Source: Anaplasma centrale str. Israel (GTDB lineage: Bacteria > Pseudomonadota > Alphaproteobacteria > Rickettsiales > Anaplasmataceae). Taken from it: DNA of 64,000 nt. The notes under the pieces were generated by a model, which was not told where the DNA came from, did not search any database, and saw only the letters and a program-made list of their open reading frames with translations. The position numbers and the translations under genes are program-made. Positions 35,774 to 46,300 of the stretch are shown piece by piece. The stretch lies in the NCBI RefSeq assembly GCF_000024505.1, contig NC_013532.1, positions 558,001-622,000 on the forward strand, given 5' to 3'. Within the stretch, counting starts at the first letter, position 1; every line of letters begins with the position of its first letter.

Positions 35774-36673
35774 CTACAACCCACATCCTAGAAATCTGAT
35801 TTCCCACTCAAGCTTTATGCCAAACATGCTATGTACCCTGCAGCGGATTTCATTTCCTAGATCTTCAAGATCTTTTGCAGTTGCCCCGCCGCAGTTCAGT
35901 AAAAAATTGCAGTGCTTCTCGGAGACCTGCGCCCCTCCAATTTGGAGCCCTCTGCATCCCGCCTTGTCTATCAACTCCCACGCCTGATGCCCTTCAGGGT
36001 TTTTAAAGGTGGATCCGCCAGTTCTTCCCCTCACAGGTTGTGAATCGTTGCGTCGTGCAATAAACTCGCGCATTGTGCCCTTAATAGCGTCACGGTCACC
36101 GCAAGCCCCAACAAAAGTTGCATCAACGAAAATCCATTTGCCCACTAGCCCGTGCTCTCGGTATGAATATCGCATATCATCATTGGAAAGCGTGCAAATT
36201 TCCCCGTGCTCATTTACTGCCCGGACTGAACGTAGCACTGAAGCGACGTCGCCGCCGTACGCACCCGCGTTCATTTCAATTGCTCCGCCGACAGTGCCGG
36301 GTATGCCTACAAAAAACTCGAGTCCCGAGATTCCACTCTCTTGGGCCGCCACAGCAAGGTTGCTCAGGAGTGTGGCGCATCCAGCAGTTATGATGTTACC
36401 ATTGCAGTTGATGTACGAAAACTCCCTTCCAAGCTTGACAACCACCCCCTTTACTATGCCGTCTCTCACGATAAGGTTTGATGCAACGCCCACCACGGAT
36501 ATTGGTAGGTTTGTATCTCGTACAAACGCGGCCAGGTCCTCTACACTTGAGGGCTTGAACACAACTTCTGCTACGCCCCCAACATTGAACCACGTTGCAT
36601 TGTGCATTTTAACGCCCCTGCGATACGTTCCCTGCACCTTGGGCAAGTTATACGCCACGAAGCCGTAACTCAT
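35774..36673 (-). CDS. murB: UDP-N-acetylenolpyruvoylglucosamine reductase
   Basis: MurB reduces UDP-GlcNAc-enolpyruvate to UDP-MurNAc with NADPH and FAD in the cytosol, an early peptidoglycan step. The 299-residue protein shows the FAD-binding segments [15 protein letters not shown] near 60 and [19 protein letters not shown] near 125-143, the catalytic Ser region [16 protein letters not shown] near 218, and [10 protein letters not shown] at the end with the catalytic Glu. Its ATG lies inside the hemC 3' end (26-base overlap), with GGGGGTGAT upstream. Retention of murB indicates that this organism keeps at least part of a peptidoglycan pathway, as A. marginale does, although many relatives have lost it. 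Confidence 0.95.
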
Positions 36674-37559
36674 CTTTGAGCATCACCCCCATTTCAAAGC
36701 CCACACTTTCTGCATCACGTTCAGGAAAAGTGCGTTCTGCGGATACCATGGTACGAGAGTCATGCGCTAGCATGCACTTCATCGACATCAGGCCACTGTC
36801 CACATACCTAGCCATTGCAGCTAAAGGTGTGTGGCAGGAGCCGTTCACAGCCTTCATGAAGCTTCGCTCAGCCAGCACGGCCGTGAATGACTCATGGTCG
36901 TTCAACTTTGCGAGCATACGCACTATTCCTTCGTCGCTTTTTCTACACTGAACGCATATTGCCCCCTGGCCTACGGCCCCCAACATCACGTCTGGATGTA
37001 ATACCTCGGTGATCTTAGCACGTGCAGATATCCTGTCCACCCCAGCCTCAGCCAGCACTATACCGTCGCACTCGCCAGATTGTACCTTAGCGATTCTGGT
37101 GTCAACATTGCCCCGCATGGGGGTTATTTCCAGGTCTGGTCTGAAAGCGAGAAGCTGCACCTTCCTTCTGATCGATGAGGTGCCGATTTTTGCTCCGGCG
37201 GGTAAGGAGTTTAGGCTTTTGTACTTTACAGATATAAAAACGTCCATGGGAGATCTTCTTTTGAGTACGCACGGCATGTCTAAGTTTTCGGAATAAAAGC
37301 CCGGAACATCCTTGGCCGAGTGTACGGCAATGTCTATCTTATTGGCCAACAGGGCCTCTTCTATCTCTTTGATGAACAGGCCCTTGCCGCCAATGTCACA
37401 CAGTGGCCTGTCAACCTTTACATCCCCAGACGTTTTTATCTTGGTAACATCCACTCGGACCTCAGGAAAGTGGGCTGCAATTGCGGCTTTGACCTCCTCT
37501 GCTTGTATTAGTGCCAGCGTGCTTCCTCTTGTTCCCAGCCTGACCACAGGAGCATACAT
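36648..37559 (-). CDS. hemC: Porphobilinogen deaminase (hydroxymethylbilane synthase)
   Basis: HemC joins four porphobilinogen molecules into hydroxymethylbilane in heme synthesis. The 303-residue length is standard. Visible motifs are [18 protein letters not shown] at the N-terminus, HSAKDVPG near 78, [14 protein letters not shown] near 125, and [13 protein letters not shown] near 237-249 with the Cys that carries the dipyrromethane cofactor. GAGGGTGT directly before the ATG serves as the ribosome site. It overlaps murB, so the two unrelated pathways are probably co-transcribed, likely with folC upstream. Confidence 0.96.
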
Positions 37560-37716
37560 ACACCCTCACCACTACAACGGAAGTACTCATCGAGACCCAG
37601 AGTTAGCATATATTTGCCAGTTACTCCACATGGCGTCAAACATGAATCGCAGTGATGGTAGACAACCTCGCCTTGACCTGATAACTCTTCCACCTAGCCA
37701 TGATAAAATTGTGATA

Positions 37717-39012
37717 TCAGCATACAACGCTCTCTTTGAGCAAGTCACCCGCTAGGAATAGTGACCCGCACACCAAAATTGTGGGCTCTGGGCCAGAATC
37801 CCCAATGCTAAGAATTTTCCTGATAGAAGACTGTATGTCACTTTCTGCCGAGGAGGGAATGCCAAGCTCTGCGGCGTCCTGCGCGAGCTCTTCCGCGAGT
37901 TGAGCTCTTGGCTCAGACTTTACGCAGACTGCACACAGAAATTTTATATGCTTCTTGAGGCAGGATAAGAACGTTTTGGAATCTTTGCCTCTAGTCATGC
38001 CCACTATGAGGTATAAACCACCACTTGTGCTCTGTTCGATCCAATCGCTGAGGACCTGCGCCCCCGCTGGATTGTGTGCCCCATCCAAAAACAGCCTCCA
38101 GCCCTTGGGTAAAAGTTTGGGTATGAACCCGCTAGTTATTCTCTCGAGCCTTGCGGGCCACCTGGTGTTGGTGAGCCCACCGACTATGTCTTCATAATCA
38201 ATTTTGTAGCCAAATTTTCCGGAGAGAATACTACATGCGGCTATGGCGTTGCCGGCATTAATCACCTGATGGTCACCGGGCAGTGATGGGAGGGGGAACT
38301 CATACGAGGCCTCGCCGGTGGAAAATAGCATCCTACCGCTACTTTTTTTGCAAGACCATTCGATGCCTCCACGATATAAAAATGCCTGATCACGCATTGC
38401 GTAGTATTCAATTGTGCGCATGATAGATTCTGTCTCCTGTGGAGCAACAACACAACTTGTACCGCGCTTGATAATTCCAGATTTTTCTCCAGCTATGAGC
38501 TCTACTGTTGTGCCGAGGGAGCTTGTGTGGTCTAAGGATATGGAGGTTATGATTGACATAATTGGTTCGACAACATTTGTGGCATCAAGCCTGCCGCCCA
38601 TACCCACCTCTACGAGTGTGATATCAGCTTCTACTTTGGAAAACGCCAAGAAAGCGGCGGCTGTTGTTGCTTCGAAAAATGTAGTCTGTATGCCACTACT
38701 TGCTGCTTCGCACTCTGCCAAAATTTCATCCAAGTAGGCATCAGAAATTTGCTCTCCGCTGAGCACTATCCTTTCGTTGAACTCTACTAGGTGTGGTGAC
38801 GTATAAACATGGGCTCTAATTCCCGCAGAGCGAAAGATATGGGCCAGGAACGCGATCGTGGAACCCTTCCCATTCGTACCGGCGACGTGCACAACCGGGG
38901 GCATGTGCTTTTCAGGGTTACCCAGCCTCTCCAGCATTTTAGTTATTCTATCGAGCTGGAAGTCTGGAACGCGGCATTCTAGAACTCTCGGCCAGCGCGG
39001 CATGAACACCAT
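37717..39012 (-). CDS. folC: Folylpolyglutamate synthase / dihydrofolate synthase
   Basis: FolC adds glutamate to dihydropteroate and folates in an ATP-dependent ligase reaction. From ATG 39012 the protein is 431 residues. The P-loop HVAGTNGKGSTIAFLAHIF is near residue 50, followed by YTSPHLVEFNERI, the EVGMGGRLDATN segment near 130 and SLDHTSSLG. The C-terminal domain holds FLDGAHNPAGAQVLSDW near 305. The frame is open to 39084, but the first 24 residues do not resemble the family; ATG 39003 is an alternative. It lies upstream of hemC, with 157 bases between them that hold no gene. Confidence 0.93.
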   Translation of the reverse strand: MVFMPRWPRVLECRVPDFQLDRITKMLERLGNPEKHMPPVVHVAGTNGKGSTIAFLAHIFRSAGIRAHVYTSPHLVEFNERIVLSGEQISDAYLDEILAECEAASSGIQTTFFEATTAAAFLAFSKVEADITLVEVGMGGRLDATNVVEPIMSIITSISLDHTSSLGTTVELIAGEKSGIIKRGTSCVVAPQETESIMRTIEYYAMRDQAFLYRGGIEWSCKKSSGRMLFSTGEASYEFPLPSLPGDHQVINAGNAIAACSILSGKFGYKIDYEDIVGGLTNTRWPARLERITSGFIPKLLPKGWRLFLDGAHNPAGAQVLSDWIEQSTSGGLYLIVGMTRGKDSKTFLSCLKKHIKFLCAVCVKSEPRAQLAEELAQDAAELGIPSSAESDIQSSIRKILSIGDSGPEPTILVCGSLFLAGDLLKESVVC

Positions 39013-39305
39013 AATACCAGTACCTACCAGTCTACACGTAGTGGGACACACAGCAAGTATAGCGAATGGCGCTGGAAGCCTCAACCTTCTCCGCTATTGT
39101 AGGCTGTGTTGTGTGTGCGATATAGCAACGCTCCCGCTGCATGATATACGTGAATTGGTGATTATACATCTCGCCCGAGGCACCGTGGTTTCATGTTTGC
39201 GATGTAGAGGCATGAACACTCGGTTCCTGTATTTCCTAAATTCAGTTGCTTCGCTCACAAAGTGTGATAACCTCCATCACGCCGGTGGATTTTTGACCGT
39301 TTTGT

Positions 39306-40775
39306 ATGAAGCGTGAGCTCTTAAAGCTATCGATTTTAGAGGCGCATCGTTGCCTGAAGAATAAAGACTTTTCCGCGCGGGAGCTTACTGAGGCATATAT
39401 TGGCGCGGTAGAGCAAGATACACTCAATGCGTTTGTCACAACCACTCCTGAATTGGCATTGGCGGCTGCGGACAGGACGGATGGTCTATTACAGCGTGGG
39501 GAGCCCATTCACCCAATGTCTGGTATACCGGTGGGGGTTAAGGACCTTTTTTGCACCAAGGGAGTAAGAACCACAGCGTGCTCTAACATATTAAAAAATT
39601 TTGTGCCAACTTATGAATCCACTGTTTCCCAAAAGTTGTGGGACAGCGGTGCGGTAATGTTGGGCAAGCTCAACATGGATGAGTTTGCTATGGGGTCTTC
39701 GAACACTTATAGCTGCTTTGGGCCGGTCAAAAATCCGTGGAAAGGCACTGAGGGAAAAGATTTAACGCCTGGTGGGTCATCAGGTGGGTCTAGCGCAGCG
39801 GTGGCTGGGTTATTGTGTGCGGGCGCGTTAGGCAGTGATACAGGTGGATCTGTCCGGCAGCCTGCTGCCTTGTGCGGCGTTGTCGGCGCAAAACCAACTT
39901 ATGGTAGGTGCTCACGCTGGGGTATGATAGCATATGCGAGCTCCTTGGACCAAGCTGGGGTGCTTGCCCGCACGGTGGAAGATGCAGCGGTGATGCTGAA
40001 TGCAATATGCGGTTACGATCAAAAAGATTCTACGTCTTCTCAGGAGGCTGTGCCAGACTTTTTGGGTGGTATTAGCCGTGATGTACGCGGAGTGCGCATT
40101 GGTATCCCGAAGGAGTACGAACTCCCGAAAAATCGGGGGGATATAGCAGCGATGTGGGATCAGAACATCAAGCATTTGCTGGACTGTGGCGCGGAAATTG
40201 TGGAAATCAGTCTACCTCATACCACCTATGCCTTGCCCGTATATTACATACTCGCTTCGTCTGAAGCGTCGTCGAATTTGGCTCGTTATGACGGGATAAG
40301 GTATGGCACTAGGGTAGAGGGTGAAACCATAGATGAGATGTACGAACTCACTAGGAGCATTAATTTTGGTGAGGAAGTAAAGCGCAGGATGCTGATCGGG
40401 GCCTATACGCTGTCTTCCGGTTACCGCCGTGCCTACTATGACAAAGCCCAGAGGGTGAGATGCCTTGTGATACGAGACTTTGAAGAGGCCTTCAAGAAGG
40501 TCGATTGCATACTTGCGCTGACCACCCCGGTGGAGGCCACTGGGATTGAAGAGCCCCTCAGTGCCATGGATAGATATTTTACGGATGTTTTCACGGTTCC
40601 CGCCAGTTTGGCTGGGCTGCCGGCGATCTCCGTTCCCGCAGGGCTGTCAGAGCGCAAACTACCCATGGCGTTGCAGGTTATAGGGAATTACCATGACGAA
40701 TGTGGGATGCTAAATTTGGCTGCTGTGATTTACGAGCATTCCGGGGGAGTGCTGCAACATCTACATGGCTTTTAG
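39306..40775 (+). CDS. gatA: Asp-tRNA(Asn)/Glu-tRNA(Gln) amidotransferase subunit A
   Basis: GatA releases ammonia from glutamine for GatB, which amidates Glu-tRNA(Gln) and Asp-tRNA(Asn). The 489-residue protein has the amidase Ser-cisSer-Lys triad: Lys in GIPVGVKDLFCTKG near 78, the Ser-rich loop TPGGSSGGSSAAVAG near 157, and the nucleophile in GSDTGGSVRQPAALCG near 178. A glutaminyl-tRNA synthetase is not expected in this group, so the enzyme should be essential. gatB and gatC are not adjacent. Its last codons are repeated 148 bases further on. Confidence 0.97.
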   Translation: MKRELLKLSILEAHRCLKNKDFSARELTEAYIGAVEQDTLNAFVTTTPELALAAADRTDGLLQRGEPIHPMSGIPVGVKDLFCTKGVRTTACSNILKNFVPTYESTVSQKLWDSGAVMLGKLNMDEFAMGSSNTYSCFGPVKNPWKGTEGKDLTPGGSSGGSSAAVAGLLCAGALGSDTGGSVRQPAALCGVVGAKPTYGRCSRWGMIAYASSLDQAGVLARTVEDAAVMLNAICGYDQKDSTSSQEAVPDFLGGISRDVRGVRIGIPKEYELPKNRGDIAAMWDQNIKHLLDCGAEIVEISLPHTTYALPVYYILASSEASSNLARYDGIRYGTRVEGETIDEMYELTRSINFGEEVKRRMLIGAYTLSSGYRRAYYDKAQRVRCLVIRDFEEAFKKVDCILALTTPVEATGIEEPLSAMDRYFTDVFTVPASLAGLPAISVPAGLSERKLPMALQVIGNYHDECGMLNLAAVIYEHSGGVLQHLHGF

Positions 40776-41037
40776 GTGGGGTTTTGCCGCAAGTAAGAGG
40801 TTTTATCATTTTCTGTGGGGCGGAGGACGGCACCGTAGGCGATGCAGGTCACATTGGGGGTGTGGACCGTTCTCAGGTGGATGTAACTTAGAGGGTGTGC
40901 TGCAACATCCACATGGCTTTTAGGTGGATTTTACTTGCATGGTGGCGGGGTCGACTTGCCATTTTCTACGGTGGCCACAGGCGCCGCTGGTGGCATTGGT
41001 GGTTTGGCCATGCTCAGTGTATGTAACTTAGGAGGTG
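40749..41037 (+). repeat. Direct repeat including the gatA 3' end
   Basis: GTGCTGCAACATCTACATGG at 40749 lies in the last codons of gatA. GTGCTGCAACATCCACATGG at 40897 repeats it, together with the stop and GCTTTTAGGTGG. Weaker matches follow in order (CATTTTCT, GTATGTAACTTAG against GGATGTAACTTAG). The 40776-41150 interval holds no gene that I can see. Confidence 0.75.
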
Positions 41038-41150
41038 CGGCCCCGCGCTGGTGGTTTGTGCGTAATAGGATTGCATATCTGCCCTGCAAGACTTAGACTG
41101 TGGTGGCGCTTGGGTTACTACGCGCAGTTTGCGGCATTGGGGGGTGTGCT

Positions 41151-41894
41151 ATGGCTGGTCATTCGCAGTTTGCAAATATTAAACATCGTAAAGGGGCGCA
41201 GGATGCAAAGCGCTCAAAGGTGTTTACCAAGCTCAGGAAGGAGATAATCATTGCTGCTAGAAGCGGCCCGCCAACCCCGGATCTGAACCCAAGGTTGAGG
41301 GCGGCAATAGCTTCTGCCAAGGCGGAAAATCTGCCAAAAGACAAAATAGAGGCTGCTATAAAGAGTGCGCAGGGCAACGCAGCGGATGACAGCTATGAGG
41401 AGATTACGTATGAGGGGTATGGCCCCGGCAGCACGGCTATTGTTGTGCATGCGCTGAGCAACAATCGCAATCGTACTGCTGGTGAGCTCAGGCATATTTT
41501 TTCTAAGCACGGCGGCAAATTGGGAGAGAAGGGCAGCATAGCATATCTTTTCGACCATGTAGGGTTGGTAGTATACAAGGCGGAAAGCATTGAGAGTTTC
41601 GATGCCCTTTTTAACCTTGCAACCAGCCTGGGGGCGATAGATCTGGAAGAAGATGGCGAGGGTGAAGATAAAGTATATGCCATAATTTGCAGCGTGGAGG
41701 ACTTTGGTAAAGTGAGAGATGGATTGTACGCGCAGTACTCTGACGGCGAGTTGGCGAGGTTGTCTTGGAGGCCGAAACAGCGGGTACTGGTAGACTCTCC
41801 AGAGCTCAACACAAAGCTTATGAATTTTCTTAATGATCTCGAAGATAACGACGACGTACAGTATGTTGAGGGGGACTTTTCACTTGTGGGTTAG
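41151..41894 (+). CDS. YebC/PmpR family protein (DUF28)
   Basis: The family includes transcription regulators and, as shown more recently for some members, ribosome-associated factors that help with difficult peptide sequences; which applies here is not known. From ATG 41151 it is 247 residues, the usual length. The N-terminal signature [20 protein letters not shown] is exact for the family, followed by [11 protein letters not shown] and [20 protein letters not shown]. The [20 protein letters not shown] block near 86 and the [11 protein letters not shown] block near 130 are also typical. An in-frame ATG upstream at 41100 is not needed. It lies upstream of prfB, but about 200 bases separate them. 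Confidence 0.94.
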   Translation: MAGHSQFANIKHRKGAQDAKRSKVFTKLRKEIIIAARSGPPTPDLNPRLRAAIASAKAENLPKDKIEAAIKSAQGNAADDSYEEITYEGYGPGSTAIVVHALSNNRNRTAGELRHIFSKHGGKLGEKGSIAYLFDHVGLVVYKAESIESFDALFNLATSLGAIDLEEDGEGEDKVYAIICSVEDFGKVRDGLYAQYSDGELARLSWRPKQRVLVDSPELNTKLMNFLNDLEDNDDVQYVEGDFSLVG

Positions 41895-41986
41895 TGGAAC
41901 GTAAACAAGGAGTTACCCGTTGCACGATATTTTCGCGGCTTGCCTTTTCCGTGCCTATCTGCTAGCATCGGCGCAGTCGCCTAGAT

Positions 41987-42076
41987 ATGGGATTTATGTT
42001 AAAGCTGTTGTTGTGTGTGTTCTTATTTTATCTAGTATTCAATAGGTTGGCGTCTAAAGATAGGGGTGAGGCATAA
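41987..42076 (+). CDS. Possible small membrane protein (29 residues)
   Basis: A short open frame from ATG 41987 encodes one hydrophobic helix (MLKLLLCVFLFYLVF) followed by a charged tail (NRLASKDRGEA). Single-span microproteins of this shape exist, but there is no clear ribosome site and no recognisable family. It ends 18 bases before prfB. Confidence 0.3.
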   Translation: MGFMLKLLLCVFLFYLVFNRLASKDRGEA

Positions 42077-42093
42077 TAGCTTTGGGGGTGTTG

Positions 42094-43210
42094 GTGCATA
42101 GTAGGTCTACAATTTCGGAATTCATACATAGGCTTGGGGTGGACCTGGAGTCTATAGCGAGGTGTCTTTGACGTTAGCGCCCTCGCGAGTTCTTTGGAGG
42201 AGTTAGACTCCCGTTGCTCATCTGCCTCCTTGTGGGACGATCAAGAGAACGCAAAGAAATTACTTAGTGAAAGAGCAAGGGTAGAGGAGGTTCTGGCCTC
42301 ATTCCGTGCCTTGGAGAAGGAGTATGCCGAGTGCGTCGAGTTGCTTGACGTGGCAGACGAAAGCGATAGCGAGTTTCTCGACGGTTTGTGGAGCGCGTTA
42401 ACCCAGTTGGAGCGTCGTGTCAGCCAAAAAAAGGCTGAGTGCATGTTTTCTGGGGAGGCCGACGGCAGCGGGTGCTTCCTGGTTATCCGTCCTGGTGCTG
42501 GGGGCACGGAGAGTAATGACTGGGCTGCTATGCTGCTCCGCATGTACGTAAGATGGGCAGGGACCTTTCACGGGTTTACTACAGAAATTGTGGATAAGAT
42601 TGACGGTGAAGCCGCAGGATTGAAATCGGTGACGGTTAAGATATCCGGAAATGGGGCGTACGGTTGGGCGAAGACTGAGAGCGGTGTACATAGGCTGGTG
42701 CGGATATCTCCGTTTGACTCTTCATCAAGGCGCCATACAAGCTTTGCCAGCGTGGAAGTGTCACCAATAGCTGATGATAAAATTGATATTGAGATACTTG
42801 AGAAGGATCTGCGTATTGACACATACAGGGCCTCTGGGGCGGGCGGACAGCACGTAAATAAAACCGAGAGCGCAGTGCGCATCACTCACATGCCGTCGGG
42901 TATAGTGGTGCAGTGCCAGACCAGTAGGTCCCAGCATCAAAACCGCGCAGAGGCGTACAGTTTGCTACGAAGTCGCCTTTACGAAATGGAGCTTCAAGAA
43001 AAGGAAAAGAAAATGGCCCAGGAACATGACAGCAGATGCGATATAGGATGGGGTCACCAAATCAGGTCGTACGTAATGCATCCGTACCGCATGGTTAAAG
43101 ATTTGAGAACCGGGCACGAAACGGGAGATGTGGATGCCGTGCTCGACGGGGATCTGGATAAGTTTATTGCTGCGGCTCTGACTTACAAATTATCCCAAGC
43201 ACAGAAATAA
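42094..43210 (+). CDS. prfB: Peptide chain release factor 2, with +1 programmed frameshift
   Basis: RF2 ends translation at UGA and UAA. The main body (frame from 42170) has the codon-recognition domain and the GGQ loop (SGAGGQHVNKTES near residue 249) that triggers peptide release. No standard start exists in that frame. The first 25 codons are instead read in another frame from GTG 42094 to CTT 42166-42168, where an in-frame TGA follows; a +1 slip on CTTTGA joins it to the body, giving 371 residues. The frame change comes after codon 25, exactly as in E. coli prfB. GGGGGTG at 42084-42090 is a plausible ribosome site. Low RF2 would make the slip more frequent, giving autoregulation. One alternative is translation from TTG 42194 only. 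Confidence 0.93.
42159..42172 (+). promoter_or_regulatory. prfB +1 frameshift site
   Basis: GAGGTGTCTTTGAC contains the slippery CTT followed by TGA and C, with an internal Shine-Dalgarno-like GAGG three bases before the CTT. This is the arrangement of the known bacterial prfB recoding site. Confidence 0.9.
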
Positions 43211-43323
43211 TGCAAACTGCCTCATGGGTGTTCGTTATTGTTGGGTGATACATCCATGCGGTGATGTGGAGTGCTACATGGTAGCCGGTCATGGCACCAC
43301 GCGAGGACATTCCACCTGCCATA

Positions 43324-46300
43324 CTAACCTCCACCGGCGCGCAGTCCCTGTGCACCACCTTGTTGTTGGTAGCTATTAACGCGTATCTTGCCGGCGGTGT
43401 CTTCTACGCCACAACTTGTCGGTGCTCTGCCACGTGGACCCCGTTTGTGCTGTGGTGATGCACCTGTGCGGTGATGTGCGTGTTCCCGCTCTCCTTCCTG
43501 GTTGGCTGCGAAATTTGGGTATATCTCAACAACCTCCTCCTCGTCGCAATCTGAAAAATCACCGTATGTGGCATCAACGCTGTCATAGCTCATCAAGAAG
43601 CTATCATCGGATTCACAGTGCAGTTCTTGTGCTTCTGGTGGTGGGTAGCCCACTGCAAGCGGTGTAGCACCACACTGCTTTGCACGCGGATATGGGCTTC
43701 GTTGTGGCCCATCACATGTTTTTTCTTCCTCAATAAAGGGCACGTTGTTATGCTGCCCGGCTCTTCCGGCTCTTCCGGCTCTGAGGCTGCCTTGGGGATA
43801 TATTAGCGTGCGATCGTCCGCGCACACAAATTTGGTGAATCGCACAGGTACCATTTGAGACAAGAACCAATTGTCTGTGTCGAACGTAATACCACTCTCT
43901 TTTGCCAAGGTGAGCCTATATTCTACATCTGAAAACGGGAACTCTGGGCCGTTTGCCAGCCGATACAGGTTGCTTACATACCTGTTCACATACTTGTGCT
44001 GCAGTCTAGACATAACGCCCGCGTGCGACCTCTCAGGGCTTCTTCGGACATCGTGCACCTGGAGCAGCGCGGTTATATACTCAAGGCACGCCTTCCTCTT
44101 TTGGTCAAGATACATGCCGCAGTATTTGTATATTGCGGTTATGATGTCATGCTCTGCGTGGTCTCTGCACAGCAACTTCCACTGCTTCGAGGTACGGAAT
44201 TTTGGATCTATAGTGCCGCGGCCCCGGTCCGAACACATAAAGTCTACGTATGCATCCAGGTATGACAGCAATAAACCTACCCTTCCAGCTCTAGCGAGAG
44301 CCTTCATCAGTATGATATGCCCAGCTCTAGAAGACCATTTGCCGCTTGCGCTACATCTCACATTACACGTGTCTACGCCCATGTAAGGACACTCAGTAAA
44401 CGACACGTCTGTAGTGCTGCCCTCCGGCCATGCAGATTTGTTTGAGACAATTCTAATCAGCTCAAGATCGCCGCTATCCTGCACTGCATTTATTCCAAAC
44501 AAGATGCACGTGCCATGCGGTACTTCATCATCTGCGCCCAAAACGTGTGCCACGTACTTATCAGTGGGCACGGGACGGCCTTCCATGCACAACTTTCCTT
44601 CCGTGATACCGAACCTAGATATGGATTCTTGCTCGCAAGCGCTCTTAAACAGGCCCCTATCGCGTACGCTTACGCAGAGGGTCAGGGTAGGGGTGCCGCG
44701 GTAACTAGCGACGTCAACTCCGTATTTACCCCTCGCATAGGAAAGTGCCAGCCCCACCATAGCCAGCACGAATATCACCGCAGTTGTAACCCCCACAACC
44801 GCCATCACATGTGCGCTGATAACACCCGAGAAATACAGCGCCGCCATGATGCACAGTATAGCCGCTGCAACAACAAAAACTGCTGCGGCCCTCACAAAAA
44901 CTTTCCTCACGCGCACATCATCAAACTTGGATGCGCGATCGACACCGGCATCTTGATCGCGGTAGGATAGCCCAACGCCGGCATCCTCATCTAGATCAGA
45001 AATAGCGGGGATGTACTGCCCAAACGCCGTGCCGCCATGGAGCGTGCGTACACCGCTGATGCAGCTGTCTATGTGGAGTGGCAAAGTGATTTGGAATCCA
45101 CCACAGCGCTCTAGTGCCGGAAGGAGACTTTCGAAAAAGCTGCACGTACAAAAGTGAGAAAAAGACGGCGGCTCCCCACCGCACGAATGAATAAGATCAC
45201 AAAACGTCTTGTACCTGCTCTTCAATCTCAGTAACAAATCCTGCCCTTCCACGAGGTTTGTGTCGTGAACCTGATATACGCGGGCAAAGCGCGCATCGTC
45301 CATCAGCTCCTGTATTAGCTCTTTGTTGTACTTCTTGCCGGGAGACTGTGTACGCGAAATGGCGAGCATACCTGCGGCTTCATCGTATCGCACATGATCT
45401 TTGCTACTGCTGAGCATGGCCTGCAGCAGATTGCGTATTCTTATGCCGGCATTCCGTGCGCTAACATAGTGCCCCGAGGTGTATATTGCAATACCGCACG
45501 CGCATAGGAAATTTATACTTGAGCGCTGTCTGGTTGAGCTATCGCGCTTAACTTCATCCTTAACATTTTGAGGTAGCTCATTGATGGCACGTAACACCGC
45601 CGAGAGTAGCATCGCCCTGTGCCTTGCCTGAGAACTCCATGTGGGTGCAATGAATGCCTGGCCAAGTTGAAGCCTAGACAGTATGCCAGTGGTAATTTCA
45701 TCGTGCAGCAGGGCGCGCCCGTTCAATGTAGCGTGCAAAAAGCTGGGGTCCAATTCCCATGCGCTGTCACCATTGCTGTCGTAACCGCCGGCAGCGATGT
45801 ATCCAATCGCACGTTCGAGATAGTAATCCAGGTAGCACTCGAAGACGGAAGTGAGCACATTACGCTCGTTAGCAGCGTGCTTGGAACCACCAAATAAACT
45901 GCGCATGAGGCCGGTTATACGCCTCTTTACATTTGGACACGAAACACCGAGCTCCTCGCCATTATCCCCATGGCTCAGCACCATTCCGCTGTCTATAATG
46001 TGGACGATGAAGGAGAATAAACTGCGGACCGATTCAGAATTACTTACTATAACACTGACCCCAGCCCTTAGTCGCGCCTCCTCTATGCTGGCTCCGGCCA
46101 AACGTACGCTATCTGGAGCCAACCGCGCTAGAGATGTACTTAGCTCACTGTCCAGATCAGTATCGAGCACGAAGAACACCTCTTCTGCGCTCTGAGTACT
46201 ATCATCCGGAGGCGCAAACCGGACCCTGCATCCGGAAAATTCATGTCCTTGCCCTATCTTCAGTACTCCATTTTCTGTGAGGCTGATAACAGCGAGCAAG

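Noticed and set aside
37553-37755. Plus-strand frame across the hemC-folC gap
   Set aside because: Random composition, no ribosome site, and both ends are antisense to real genes.
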